Assembly: GCA_018649725.1 (NCBI GenBank)
Contig: JABIHH010000089.1
Location: 1 to 53,604 of the forward strand
From: Rhodospirillaceae bacterium
Lineage (GTDB): Bacteria > Pseudomonadota > Alphaproteobacteria > Rhodospirillales > UBA2165
Direction: 5' to 3'
Length of the DNA: 53,604 nucleotides
Positions 34,814 to 43,704 of this stretch are shown piece after piece (position 1 is the first letter of the stretch; every line of letters starts with the position of its first letter). A model generated the notes under the pieces. It did not search any database. It was not told the DNA's origin and saw only the letters and a program-made list of their open reading frames with translations. The position numbers were made by a program, and so were the translations under genes.

Positions 34814-35578
34814 TTAATATGTCGAGCGGCCACCGGACAGATCAAACACACCGCCGGTCGAAAACGAACAATCTTCTGAGCAGAGCCAGGCAACCATGGC
34901 CGCGATTTCTTCTGCCAGACCAAAGCGACCCATTGGAATTTTCGACAGCATAAAGTCGATATGCTCCTCGGTCATTTGATCAAAAATCGCTGTCCGAACG
35001 GCAGCAGGCGTCACGCAATTAACCATAACATTTGTCTCGGCCAATTCTTTGCCGAGGCCTTTGGTGAGGCCAATAATACCGGCTTTACTTGCCGTATAAG
35101 CTGGGGCTTTTGGATTACCGTCCTTACCCGCGACCGAGGCGATATTCACAATCCGCCCATAATCCCCTTCGAGCATGACCGGAATTACGCCTGAGCAAAC
35201 ATGGAAGGTGCCGCTTAAATTTACATCAATGACCTTTTGCCATTCATCCGCTGGATATTCCCAAGACGTCATATTGGGGCCTGAGATACCCGCATTGTTG
35301 ACCGTGATATCAATACCACCGAGCTTATCTTGCGTTGCTTTGACAGCGTCTTTGACGGAGGCCACATCGGCGACATTGCCAACCACGCCGCACATCGTCC
35401 CACTGCCTTCTTGGGCAAGCTTCTCAATTGCGCCATCGATGGCGTCTTGGTTGATATCCCAGACACAGACATTGGCACCTGATTGGGCTAGGCGTTCTGA
35501 TATCGCATAACCCAGGCCAGCGCCGCCGCCGGTAACGATGGCATTGCGGCCTTGAAGATCGATCGTATTGCTAGCCAT
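34814..35578 (-). CDS. SDR family NAD(P)-dependent oxidoreductase
   Basis: 254-residue classical SDR. The cofactor site is VTGGGAGLGYAISE, then NNAGISG, the Ser in NIASVAG, and Tyr-Lys in YTASK. The ATG overlaps the stop of the upstream decarboxylase (TAATG), so the two are translationally coupled. Within the meta-cleavage operon it may reduce or oxidise a hydroxylated intermediate. The substrate is unknown. Confidence 0.85.
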   Translation of the reverse strand: MASNTIDLQGRNAIVTGGGAGLGYAISERLAQSGANVCVWDINQDAIDGAIEKLAQEGSGTMCGVVGNVADVASVKDAVKATQDKLGGIDITVNNAGISGPNMTSWEYPADEWQKVIDVNLSGTFHVCSGVIPVMLEGDYGRIVNIASVAGKDGNPKAPAYTASKAGIIGLTKGLGKELAETNVMVNCVTPAAVRTAIFDQMTEEHIDFMLSKIPMGRFGLAEEIAAMVAWLCSEDCSFSTGGVFDLSGGRSTY

Positions 35579-36348
35579 TATTTACTTACTCCAAATCCAC
35601 AAAAACCAAGGTCTTCAACCGAATTTCGAACAGAAACACCTTCATATAAAGCTTCGGCAGCGGTGGCGCCGCCGGCCATTACAATATCTCCAGCGCTTAA
35701 TTTCTCACCGTCTTCAGCCACCATCCGCGAAGCTGTCGCCAAGGAGCGTGCCGGATGACCGAGGATCGCCGCACTTGAGCCGATTTGCACGGCGCGACCA
35801 TCGAATTCCATGACCATACCGAGATTAGAGATATCTATTTCCGGGAAGCACCACTGACCAATAACAAAGCCTGAAGAGGATGAATTATCCGCCACGACAT
35901 CTTCGACCGTGAATTTGAAGTTTTCATAACGGCTATCGATGATTTCCATGGCGGGCGCAATCGCCTCAACCGCATTCCAAGCTTCCATTGTGGAAACCGG
36001 ACCTTCGAGATCGGATTTAAGTAAATAGGCTATTTCCGGCTCAACCCGGGGATGGACATATTTTGAGAAATCAATCTCACCACCATCTTCGACCAACATC
36101 GAATTGGTCAAACGTCCCCAGATCATATCATCGACACCCATCTGGATCATTTTTGCCCGACTGGTGAAGCCCATCTTCATGCCAACGCGATGTTCGCCTG
36201 CATCAAGTCGCATATCGATGCTTTTGGCCTGAACGCGATAAGCCTCTTCTAAAGTAAAACTTTCCGTTTCGGATAGTTGTGAGATCGCCGTCGCATTAAT
36301 CTGCGCGTCATAAACGATCTTCGCTAATTTTTCGATATCTGCACTCAC
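35578..36348 (-). CDS. 4-oxalocrotonate decarboxylase (2-oxo-3-hexenedioate decarboxylase) family
   Basis: 256 residues with a GTG start at 36348 preceded by AGGAG. It shows the decarboxylase version of the hydratase/decarboxylase family: GMKMGFTSRAKMIQMGV, IIDSRYENFKFTVEDVVADNSSS and MAGGATAA. The S-R-Y-E-N-F-K-F sequence separates it from the hydratase paralogue next door, which has SRVKDWNIKI. In catechol meta pathways (XylI/DmpH) it decarboxylates 2-oxo-3-hexenedioate to 2-oxopent-4-enoate and works in complex with the hydratase. Adjacent genes encode that hydratase and the semialdehyde dehydrogenase, which supports the assignment. Confidence 0.83.
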   Translation of the reverse strand: MSADIEKLAKIVYDAQINATAISQLSETESFTLEEAYRVQAKSIDMRLDAGEHRVGMKMGFTSRAKMIQMGVDDMIWGRLTNSMLVEDGGEIDFSKYVHPRVEPEIAYLLKSDLEGPVSTMEAWNAVEAIAPAMEIIDSRYENFKFTVEDVVADNSSSSGFVIGQWCFPEIDISNLGMVMEFDGRAVQIGSSAAILGHPARSLATASRMVAEDGEKLSAGDIVMAGGATAAEALYEGVSVRNSVEDLGFCGFGVSK

Positions 36349-36370
36349 GAGAATTCTCCTAATTTAGTCA

Positions 36371-37156
36371 TCAGACCGAAAACGCAGCGCGAACGGAACC
36401 GAGACCATTGATGCGCACTTCATAGACCTGACCGGCCTCGACGCCGACCATGGGACCCAGCGCACCAGACATAACAACGTCACCGGCAGACAAAGGCCGG
36501 CCGCGCTGAACCATTTCTTCTGCCAGCCAGCGCACCGCATTGATCGGGTGACCAAGGCAGGCCGCACCAGCGCCAACCGAAACCGGCTCGCCTTTGGATT
36601 CCATCACCATGCCGCACATCCGACCGTCGAACTCATCGAGTTTGACTTTCTGATTGCCGACGACATAAAGCACGGCAGAAGCGTTATCCGCGACCGTATC
36701 CTGAATTTTGATGTTCCAGTCTTTGACCCGGCTATCAACAATTTCGATCGAGGGCGTTGCATAGGCAATCGCATTGATCACTTCCGAATTGGTCGGCTTC
36801 TCAAAGTTGATGTCTTTTTCAAGCACGTACGTAATCTCAGCCTCAACGCGCGGCGCTAAGAGCGAGCTGGTGTCTACTTCTTCACCATCAGGTATGGCCA
36901 TGTCGTCAAACAAGATACCAAAATCCGGTCGATCAACGCCCAATTGCTTTTGCACCAGCTTAGACGTTAGGCCAATTTTGCGGCCCACCATGCGAGCCCC
37001 ACCGGCAAGGCGGCGCTCGGTATTAATTTCCTGTACGGCATAGGCGGCATCGACATCACCTTCCGGCAACAGATCGCGGACCGGCTCACATGCCTTGCCC
37101 GTTTGATAAGCTTCCAGCAACCAATCGGCCGCTTTTTGAATAGCGTCATCGCTCAT
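36371..37156 (-). CDS. 2-oxopent-4-enoate hydratase (MhpD/DmpE-type) family
   Basis: 261 residues. Family marks are VGRKIGLTSKLVQKQLGVDRPDFG, IEIVDSRVKDWNIKIQDTVADNAS, GHPINAVRWLAEEM and SAGDVVMSGALGPM. The enzyme adds water to 2-hydroxypenta-2,4-dienoate to give 4-hydroxy-2-oxovalerate. The start is ATG 37156 with AGGAGG upstream. It lies between the dehydrogenase and the decarboxylase genes, as in dmp/xyl operons. HpaH, the heptenedioate hydratase of Hpa pathways, belongs to the same family, so this gene could also supply that missing step for the first cluster. Confidence 0.84.
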   Translation of the reverse strand: MSDDAIQKAADWLLEAYQTGKACEPVRDLLPEGDVDAAYAVQEINTERRLAGGARMVGRKIGLTSKLVQKQLGVDRPDFGILFDDMAIPDGEEVDTSSLLAPRVEAEITYVLEKDINFEKPTNSEVINAIAYATPSIEIVDSRVKDWNIKIQDTVADNASAVLYVVGNQKVKLDEFDGRMCGMVMESKGEPVSVGAGAACLGHPINAVRWLAEEMVQRGRPLSAGDVVMSGALGPMVGVEAGQVYEVRINGLGSVRAAFSV

Positions 37157-37190
37157 TCATTCCTCCTGATTTTTCTCATTACCTAGTTTG

Positions 37191-38675
37191 TTAGAGCTTT
37201 ACGCAGATATTACTGGTCTCAAGGTAGAACTCCAGCGAATATTCACCGCCCTCACGTCCAATACCGGATTGCTTGGCGCCGCCAAACGGCGTCCGCAAAT
37301 CTCTTAAGAACCAGCAATTCACCCAGGTGATGCCCACATCGATTTGTGGCGCGACCCGATGGGCGCGGGTAAGGTTTTCGGTCCAGATCGCGGTCGCCAG
37401 GCCATAAGGCGTATTATTGGCAAGCGCGATGGCCTCTTCTTCAGTATCGAAAGGACGAATGTGACAGCATGGGCCAAAGATTTCATCCGTCACCGGCGTC
37501 GCATCATCGGCGAGATCCGTCCAGATGGTCGGCTCAATCCAGGCACCTTTATTGAGGTCGTCACCCATATCCGGTACCCCGCCACCCGTGACCACGGTTG
37601 CGCCCTCTTTGACGGCCGCTTCATAATAAGACAGCACCTTGGCGCGGTGAGCATGGCTAACCAAAGGTCCCATATCTGTGTCCTTGTCACCCGGTACACC
37701 TATTTTTAATTTCTCGACGCCTTCTTTTAGGCGAGAGACAAACTCATCAAAGATCGGGCGTTCTACCAAAAGCTTCTCAGTGTTCAAACAAACCTGACCG
37801 CAATTGGCAAAAGCGGAACGCAACGTGCCCTCAATCGCTTTATCCATATCGCAATCGGCAAAAATGAGGCCCGCGTTTTTACCGCCGAGCTCGAAAGAAA
37901 CATCGCGCATGCCAACAGCGGCGTTTTTCATGATGGCTTCACCGGTAATGGTCTCGCCGGTAAAGGTGATCGCATCCACATCCGGGTGCTGGGTCAGGAA
38001 CTCACCCGCAGAATCCGGGCCAAAGCCATTAATCACGTTATAAACGCCAGCTGGAATACCAACCTCGTTCATGACCTCACCCAGCAACGTCGCGGTCTGA
38101 GGTGTTTCTTCAGAGGGCTTAACAATAACCGCATTGCCGCAAGCCAAAGCCGGGCCGACTTTCCAGGTCATCAAAAGAAGCGGTAAATTCCATGGACAAA
38201 TTACTCCGATGACACCTTTGGGGCGCTCGGAGGTGTAGTTAATGGCGCCGGTACCATCTGGCGTATCCATTTTAAAGAAATCACCGTGATGAGATTTCAT
38301 CGTATCGGCAAAGACCTGGAAGTTTGCAGCACCACGTGGGATGTCGATATGCGACGCCAAAGAATTAGGTTTACCGGTATCGGCAACTTCGGCGGCCAAA
38401 AATTCGTCAAAGCGCGCATTAATACCATCAGCCAGTTTACAAATAAGATCGAGGCGCTTAGCCAAAGGCATTTGCCCCCATTCGCCATCCATTGCCGCCT
38501 TGGCCGCTTTTACCGCCGCATCGACATCTGACTTATCGGCCTCGTGAACAATCGAAGCGACACTGCCGTCAATTGGATTGATGTTTTCAAAGGTTTTATC
38601 CGAAGAGCTGGTGCGATATTCGCCACCGATAAAATTAAGCGTTTGATTTGATTTCTGATCCACAACTTGATCCAT
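37191..38675 (-). CDS. 2-hydroxymuconic semialdehyde dehydrogenase (DmpC/XylG-type)
   Basis: 494-residue NAD-dependent aldehyde dehydrogenase. Catalytic parts are PWN (N163), FELGGKN (E262) and GQVCLN (C296). INGFGPDSAGEFLTQHPDVD and the C-terminal ETSNICVKL are typical of the hydroxymuconic semialdehyde group, which sets it apart from betaine aldehyde dehydrogenases. It is the first gene of the leftward operon and oxidises the ring-cleavage aldehyde. A promoter TTGCAA-17-GATAAT lies upstream (38727-38755). Confidence 0.88.
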   Translation of the reverse strand: MDQVVDQKSNQTLNFIGGEYRTSSSDKTFENINPIDGSVASIVHEADKSDVDAAVKAAKAAMDGEWGQMPLAKRLDLICKLADGINARFDEFLAAEVADTGKPNSLASHIDIPRGAANFQVFADTMKSHHGDFFKMDTPDGTGAINYTSERPKGVIGVICPWNLPLLLMTWKVGPALACGNAVIVKPSEETPQTATLLGEVMNEVGIPAGVYNVINGFGPDSAGEFLTQHPDVDAITFTGETITGEAIMKNAAVGMRDVSFELGGKNAGLIFADCDMDKAIEGTLRSAFANCGQVCLNTEKLLVERPIFDEFVSRLKEGVEKLKIGVPGDKDTDMGPLVSHAHRAKVLSYYEAAVKEGATVVTGGGVPDMGDDLNKGAWIEPTIWTDLADDATPVTDEIFGPCCHIRPFDTEEEAIALANNTPYGLATAIWTENLTRAHRVAPQIDVGITWVNCWFLRDLRTPFGGAKQSGIGREGGEYSLEFYLETSNICVKL

Positions 38676-38726
38676 GATTAGATCCCTTCCTTGGTATAAA
38701 AAATATCGACATTTTCTATTTTCTCG

Positions 38727-38772
38727 ATTATCTTATGTTATTGTGACATTTGCAACCTAAATGCGCTATATT
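38727..38772. promoter_or_regulatory. Divergent overlapping promoters between the dehydrogenase operon and the GntR gene
   Basis: Leftward: TTGCAA (complement of 38750-38755), 17-base spacer, GATAAT (complement of 38727-38732). Rightward: GTGACA (38743-38748), 18-base spacer, TATATT (38767-38772). The two promoters interlock so that their -35 boxes lie side by side at 38743-38755. A GntR/FCD dimer bound there could block both. The boxes are visible; activity is inferred. Confidence 0.5.
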
Positions 38773-38786
38773 AAGGATGATGTTAA

Positions 38787-39536
38787 TTGGACGGTAATAT
38801 CAGATTTATGGACAATATTTCAAAGACGGAAATACCGATCGGCGTTGTTGCCTCTGCGACCAGCACTCGAGTGCTGGAAGCGTTGACGCAATTGCGCGAA
38901 GATATCATCAGCGGCATTCTCAAGCCCGGTGAGAAATTGCGCGTCCAACACCTCAAGTCAAAATATGGCGTTGGCGCAGCGACACTAAGAGAAGCGCTCT
39001 CCTTGCTGGTTTCAGAATCTCTGGTGACCGCAACGGCGCAGCGGGGCTTTAATGTCGCACCAATTTCACTGCAAGACCTTAAAGATATTTCAGAAACCCG
39101 CACCATGCTGGAAGTTCAGGCGGCTGTCGAATCCGTAAAACATGGCGACGAGGAATGGGAAGTTCAGTTAATCGGCGCCTATCATCGCCTAACCAAAGTG
39201 GAAGAAGGCACGGAAGATCTGGCCAACTCGTCAACGGCGATTTGGGAGCAGCGTAATATTGAGTTCCACGAAGCCTTGGTTGCCGCTTGCCCCTCCCGTT
39301 GGATCAGACAGTTCCGCTCGATCCTGCATACCCATTCAGAGCGCTACCGTCGGCTTTCTCTGCAAACGGTGGGCGTCAGCCGCAATGTTCATATTGAGCA
39401 TCAGGAAATATTCGATGCTGCCATGGCGCGCGATACCAAGACCTTAGTCAAAGTGCTTACCAACCACATCGATAAAACTTTTGACGTGGTGTATCAGATG
39501 GTCAAAGAGGACCCTTCGTTAAATCCAATTACATAA
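38787..39536 (+). CDS. GntR-family transcriptional regulator, FCD subfamily
   Basis: 249 residues. The TTG at 38787 is favoured as start since AAGGA precedes it by nine bases; an ATG at 38808 has no ribosome site. Residues 30-95 form the GntR winged helix (ALTQLREDIISGILKPGEKLRV, GAATLREALSLLVSE, GFNVAPIS). The rest is the all-helical FCD ligand domain with RTMLEVQAAVES, FHEALVAACPS and the HIEHQEIFDAAMARD helix whose His residues may bind metal. It lies between the leftward catabolic operon and the rightward dioxygenase gene and most likely controls both in response to a pathway acid. Confidence 0.88.
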   Translation: MDGNIRFMDNISKTEIPIGVVASATSTRVLEALTQLREDIISGILKPGEKLRVQHLKSKYGVGAATLREALSLLVSESLVTATAQRGFNVAPISLQDLKDISETRTMLEVQAAVESVKHGDEEWEVQLIGAYHRLTKVEEGTEDLANSSTAIWEQRNIEFHEALVAACPSRWIRQFRSILHTHSERYRRLSLQTVGVSRNVHIEHQEIFDAAMARDTKTLVKVLTNHIDKTFDVVYQMVKEDPSLNPIT

Positions 39537-39575
39537 AGTTCAAAAAACACAAAAAAAGTCTCAGGAGAAAGAATT

Positions 39576-40418
39576 ATGAGTGATCAGAAATCAGGTGGCG
39601 TTATCGCCAGCGTCATAGCTTCCCACACACCGCGTATGGCTTATGAAGAAAAGGCTTGGGACTTCACTCTCGGCTTGATTGACGGCCTTAAGGAACTCGG
39701 CACCAATTTGCGCGAGCTTAATCCGGATTTGATTGTGGTAAACACGACCCATTGGATCACGACATTTGATTGGGTGATAACCACGCATGATCGGCATAAA
39801 GGCATTTGTATCGCCGAAGAGGCACCTCACTTGATCCCAAAACTCCCCTATGATCGGCCGGGCGACCGGGCCTATGGCGAGGCTTTAAACGAAGATTTAA
39901 ATGCCCTCGAAATCCCAAGCTATCCGACAGATATTCCCGATTTTCATTGGGATTACGGCACGGCCGTGCCATTGCAATATCTCGACCCGACCAATGAAAT
40001 CCCAGCCGTGGTTACCCCGACCTGTTATGCCTCTGAATTGGAGGAAAACATTCAGGTCGGCCAGCAAATTGATGCCACCGCTAAGCGCCTTGGAAAACGG
40101 GTCATCGTCGTGGTCAGTAACGCACTGACCCATCTCGTTGTCAGGGGACCTGCCTCTTGGCCGCTGCCGGAACATCAGGCGATGGATCAGAAATTCATTG
40201 AGATGGTTAAAGCTGGCGACGTTGATAGCGCCATCGCTTATCTGCCGGATTATGCCCGCGATGCGAAATGCGAAATGGGCGGACGGGGCCTCGGCGTATT
40301 CCTAGGCGCTGCCAAGGCATTGGAAGAGGATGTCAGCGATTTAGCTGGTGCTCAATACGGCCCTTATGCGCAGAGCTCTGGCAGTGGCAATGCAAATCTA
40401 GCCTTGGTCGCCGCTTAA
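39576..40418 (+). CDS. Class III extradiol dioxygenase, HpaD-like (3,4-dihydroxyphenylacetate 2,3-dioxygenase family)
   Basis: 280 residues with AGGAGA upstream. Predicted Fe(II) ligands are H17 (SHTPRM), H59 (TTHW) and E233 (CEMGG), with H186 (NALTHL) as acid/base. YGTAVPLQYL and the C-terminal YAQSSGSGN match the HpaD/2-aminophenol dioxygenase group and differ from the LigB-type gene at 8335. It cleaves a catechol-type or aminophenol ring; together with the leftward dehydrogenase/decarboxylase/hydratase operon it forms a complete upper half of a meta pathway. Which catechol is used is not evident. It overlaps the convergent TauE/SafE stop by four bases. Confidence 0.82.
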   Translation: MSDQKSGGVIASVIASHTPRMAYEEKAWDFTLGLIDGLKELGTNLRELNPDLIVVNTTHWITTFDWVITTHDRHKGICIAEEAPHLIPKLPYDRPGDRAYGEALNEDLNALEIPSYPTDIPDFHWDYGTAVPLQYLDPTNEIPAVVTPTCYASELEENIQVGQQIDATAKRLGKRVIVVVSNALTHLVVRGPASWPLPEHQAMDQKFIEMVKAGDVDSAIAYLPDYARDAKCEMGGRGLGVFLGAAKALEEDVSDLAGAQYGPYAQSSGSGNANLALVAA

Positions 40419-41191
40419 ATCAGTCCGCTAATGCCGTCATAGCAAAGCTTCAAACCGGTCAGGAACAACAGCGTAATGATCAGCCGGTAAAACAGCTGGT
40501 CATCGACTTTGCGGTGGATCCAAAGCCCAACCAAAATGCCCACCGGCACCACCGGCAAAAGTACCAACGACGTCGAGAGGTTCGTGATGTCGAACTGCCC
40601 GAGCCACCAATAAGGGCCGATCTTGGCGTAATTCACATAGGTATAAAAAATCGCCAATGTGCCCATATAGAGCGTCTTATCCAAGCGTTGAGGTATCATA
40701 TAAACGTTCAGCGGCGGTGCGCCGGAATGGGCAACAAAACTGGTAAAGCCGCACATCGCTGTCCAAAACCCACCCTTGATAATAGCCGGTTTGGTCGGCG
40801 GTCCGGGCTCTTTCTTTCGGACATAATCCAAAAAACGCAAACTTGCAAAGGCCACTGCAATGCCGCCAATGATCAACTTGATGGCGGCAGGATCGAGATA
40901 CTTAAATGTCAGCGTCCCCACCACGACACCAATCGTCGCCCCAGGAATCATAATCTTCAGATTCTTTGTATCCCAAGTTTTGCGAAACGCCCAAATGGCA
41001 AAAATATCGGCGACACAAATGATCGGTAAAAGAACAGCTGCCGCTTGCGGCACAGACACCACCAACGCCATGAGAGGCGTCGCCAACCCACCCGTGCCCC
41101 CGACACCGGCCTTTGCGATACCAATCGATATCACCGCCGGAATGGCAACGAGATAAAATAAAGGATCAGTTATGAGGGGCAATTGGTCCAT
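40415..41191 (-). CDS. TauE/SafE family permease
   Basis: 258-residue inner-membrane protein with about eight hydrophobic helices. The G-K-A-G-V-G-G-T-G-G-L motif near residue 27 and GFTSFVAHSGAPPLNVYMIPQ (second half) are family signatures. TauE/SafE members export or import sulfite, sulfoacetate or organic acids. It is followed upstream (same strand) by the GlcG/HbpS-like gene. Its substrate is unknown; a sulfonated or carboxylated aromatic product is possible by context. Confidence 0.85.
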   Translation of the reverse strand: MDQLPLITDPLFYLVAIPAVISIGIAKAGVGGTGGLATPLMALVVSVPQAAAVLLPIICVADIFAIWAFRKTWDTKNLKIMIPGATIGVVVGTLTFKYLDPAAIKLIIGGIAVAFASLRFLDYVRKKEPGPPTKPAIIKGGFWTAMCGFTSFVAHSGAPPLNVYMIPQRLDKTLYMGTLAIFYTYVNYAKIGPYWWLGQFDITNLSTSLVLLPVVPVGILVGLWIHRKVDDQLFYRLIITLLFLTGLKLCYDGISGLI

Positions 41192-41211
41192 GGTTTAAAA
41201 TCCACCCTCAC

Positions 41212-41637
41212 TTATTCAGCCACCAAACCCGCCGCCTCAATCCCTACGATACAAGCCATCTCATCATTGTCTGCCGTGTCCCCACTGACACCGGCTGCGC
41301 CTAAAAGATCACCATCAGAATTTTTGATCAGCATACCGCCGGCCACCGGCACGAACTTGCCTTGTGACATTGCCATCAGGCTTTCACCGAAATGCGGTAA
41401 GCGCTCATAGAGACCTTCGAGCTTGCGGGAATTCATCCCCATGCCGAGCGCGCCGTAAGCTTTGCCGACCACCGTCTCATAACGCATCATCGGCGAGCCA
41501 TCTTGACGCTTATAAGAAACCGTATGCCCGCCATCATCCAACACCACGACGGCCATCGGCTTTAAACCAACTTCTGCCGCCTTAGTCATCACGCCATCAA
41601 TAATCGCATCGGCCTGTTCGAGTGTGATTTTTGTCAT
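41212..41637 (-). CDS. GlcG/HbpS family heme-binding-like protein (DUF336)
   Basis: 141 residues from the ATG at 41637 with GGGG upstream. Motifs are LEQADAIIDGVMTKAAEVGLKPMAVVVLDDGGHTVSYKRQDG at the N-terminus, KAYGALGMGMNSR, and VPVAGGMLIKNSDGDLLGAAGVSGD at the end, typical of the GlcG/HbpS/PduO-C fold. Members bind heme or corrinoids, or sit near glycolate and aromatic clusters with unknown roles. It precedes the TauE/SafE gene by 20 bases, and a strong terminator separates it from the TRAP operon. Confidence 0.87.
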   Translation of the reverse strand: MTKITLEQADAIIDGVMTKAAEVGLKPMAVVVLDDGGHTVSYKRQDGSPMMRYETVVGKAYGALGMGMNSRKLEGLYERLPHFGESLMAMSQGKFVPVAGGMLIKNSDGDLLGAAGVSGDTADNDEMACIVGIEAAGLVAE

Positions 41638-41701
41638 TATTTTCCCCACAAATAAATAAAATCTGGGCGAAGTTTAGGGGGCAGCCTCTGAGAAGGCCAA
41701 C

Positions 41702-41736
41702 AAAAAAGCCCGGCTGAACAAACAGCCGGGCTTTTT
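41702..41736. terminator. Strong bidirectional rho-independent terminator
   Basis: GCCCGGCTG (41708-41716) pairs perfectly with CAGCCGGGC (41723-41731) around AACAAA, flanked by A6 on the left and T5 on the right, so U-runs exist on both strands. It ends the leftward TRAP transporter operon 20 bases after the DctM stop. Confidence 0.93.
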
Positions 41737-41754
41737 AAAATAAAAAGATCTTAC

Positions 41755-43110
41755 CTAACCCGTCGCAAACAGCTTCTGCGGCAGCCAGGTTGCGATTTCT
41801 GGGAAGTTGATGATCAGGATCATGCCGGCCAACATGATAATCCAATAAGCTGTGGAGCTTTTGAAAATCGTCATCACGTTCATATCTGGCTCGAATTCCT
41901 GAATTGCCGATTTCACTGTATAGACCAGCAGGCCAAAGGGCGGCGTATAGAGCCCAGCCTCAATCGCGATTATACCGATAATAGCGAAAGCGATAGGGTC
42001 AAAGCCCAGCTTAACCGCAATCGGGGCGAAGATGGCCGCCGTCAACAACATGATCGAGATCGAATCGATGATCATACCAAGGGCGAACCAAATCGCGACC
42101 ATTACGGTGATAATCATCCAGGGTGCCATGCCCGAATCGAGGAATAGCCCTTCAATAGCGTTCGCCATGCCGGTCATCGCCAGAGTGCGGGAATACAGCG
42201 CTGCGGTGATCAGAAGCAATAGGATCGGAGCCGAGGTTTTGCCCACCAATAAAATAGATTCGATAATATCCTTGATCCGCATACCCTTGATAATGCCCAG
42301 TATCAGACCAATAAGAGCACCGGCACCGGCACCCTCTGTCGGTGTGAAGAAACCAAACCAAATACCGCCCAACACAGCAACGACCACCAAAGTTATCCCG
42401 CCAAGGCTGATAAGGAACTGAACCGTCGAAACGTCATCGACCTCTTCAATCTCTATATCCGCCTTCTCACCGCCACCAACCAGCTCAGGATTCATCAGGG
42501 CGCGAATGAAGACGTAAATTATGAACATCGATGCCAGCATGAGGCCCGGTATCACACCAGCCGCAAAAATTTGGCCAATAGACTGCTCGGTCAAAATACC
42601 CCAGACAATCATCAACACACTCGGCGGAATGAGCATGCCAAGACAGCTTGAACCAGCGATTGCGCCGAGGGCAAAACCTTTATGGTAGTTAAACCGCTTC
42701 ATTTCTGGATACGCGATGCGCGAAAACGCCGCAGCAGAGGCGATACTCACACCGGTGACAAAGGAAAACAGCGCATTGCCCATCACCGTCGCGATGGCGA
42801 GACGCCCGGGAATACGTTTTAGAAGACGGTTGATCCCCCGATAGACATCCGTAACCGTGCCGGATTTGCCGATAAATTCTCCCATCAGCATAAACAGCGG
42901 GATGACGGCAAAAACATAGGCTCGGATGGCTTCATAAGCTGTCCCGGCCAACATTGTCTGCACGGTATGAAAGGCGTTCATATCCCGTCCTGTTACCAGC
43001 CAGATACCGAGCGCGGAGGTCATCCCCAAGGCGATCGCAATATGGACACCAAAGACGACAAGGCCAATCAGACTTATAACCAGCAAGATGGCAGTACTAG
43101 CTTCAAACAC
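41755..43110 (-). CDS. TRAP transporter large permease (DctM type)
   Basis: 451 residues with about 12 hydrophobic helices. DctM marks are FVIPLFMLMGEFIGKSG, IPPSVLMIVWGILTEQSIGQIFAAGVIPG, GFFTPTEGAGAGAL and the C-terminal TPPFGLLVYTVKS. It is the Na+-driven transport subunit of a tripartite ATP-independent periplasmic transporter in the inner membrane. It is the last gene of the dctPQM-type operon, 29 bases after the small permease. Confidence 0.95.
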   Translation of the reverse strand: MFEASTAILLVISLIGLVVFGVHIAIALGMTSALGIWLVTGRDMNAFHTVQTMLAGTAYEAIRAYVFAVIPLFMLMGEFIGKSGTVTDVYRGINRLLKRIPGRLAIATVMGNALFSFVTGVSIASAAAFSRIAYPEMKRFNYHKGFALGAIAGSSCLGMLIPPSVLMIVWGILTEQSIGQIFAAGVIPGLMLASMFIIYVFIRALMNPELVGGGEKADIEIEEVDDVSTVQFLISLGGITLVVVAVLGGIWFGFFTPTEGAGAGALIGLILGIIKGMRIKDIIESILLVGKTSAPILLLLITAALYSRTLAMTGMANAIEGLFLDSGMAPWMIITVMVAIWFALGMIIDSISIMLLTAAIFAPIAVKLGFDPIAFAIIGIIAIEAGLYTPPFGLLVYTVKSAIQEFEPDMNVMTIFKSSTAYWIIMLAGMILIINFPEIATWLPQKLFATG

Positions 43111-43139
43111 GATTTATTTCCTCACTACTGCTGATTGCT

Positions 43140-43664
43140 TTAATGTTGAATGGCATCTTGATCGACTTCTGAATCCAGAAGCTCCGGCCGGAAAACATCG
43201 ATGTAAGCCATGACCAGATAATTCACCATGGCGAGCGCGCTACCGAGCAGCACTGTCCAACGGGCTGGCCAAGATGGCACACGGAGCGCACCTTCGCCTT
43301 CAAATTCGTTTTCGACGTAAGAGAGAATGCTTTCTTCCCAACCACCTGTGATAATCATCAGGAAAAAACAGGCGCCAAGGAGGTAACCGAAGGCCAATAA
43401 GATGCGCTGGATGGATTCAGGAAACTTAACGACCAAAAAGTCTGCTTTGAGCATGGAGCGGCTGCGGATCGCATAGCCAGCTTGCAGAAATACAATAATA
43501 ACGATGGAAGCAGCGACCATCTCGGCTGTGCCGTGAATGGGGGTGTTAAATAAACCGCGCCCGATGATGGCGGCCATCACCAAAAATGACAGGCCAAACG
43601 CCCAAGCAGCGGCAACGACCATAAGAATTTTTGATAATTTATCGCTGAATGTAATGAGTGACAT
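43140..43664 (-). CDS. TRAP transporter small permease (DctQ type)
   Basis: 174 residues with four hydrophobic helices (about 13-34, 46-66, 86-108, 130-152). The pattern WAFGLSFLVMAAIIGRGLFNTPIHGTAE is typical of DctQ, the helper subunit that holds the large permease to the binding protein. It lies between the binding protein, from which it is separated by a terminator-like hairpin, and the large permease gene. Confidence 0.88.
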   Translation of the reverse strand: MSLITFSDKLSKILMVVAAAWAFGLSFLVMAAIIGRGLFNTPIHGTAEMVAASIVIIVFLQAGYAIRSRSMLKADFLVVKFPESIQRILLAFGYLLGACFFLMIITGGWEESILSYVENEFEGEGALRVPSWPARWTVLLGSALAMVNYLVMAYIDVFRPELLDSEVDQDAIQH

Positions 43665-43704
43665 CAGCTTTCCCTCTAGAATTCATGATTGATGTATCGT
43701 GTAG

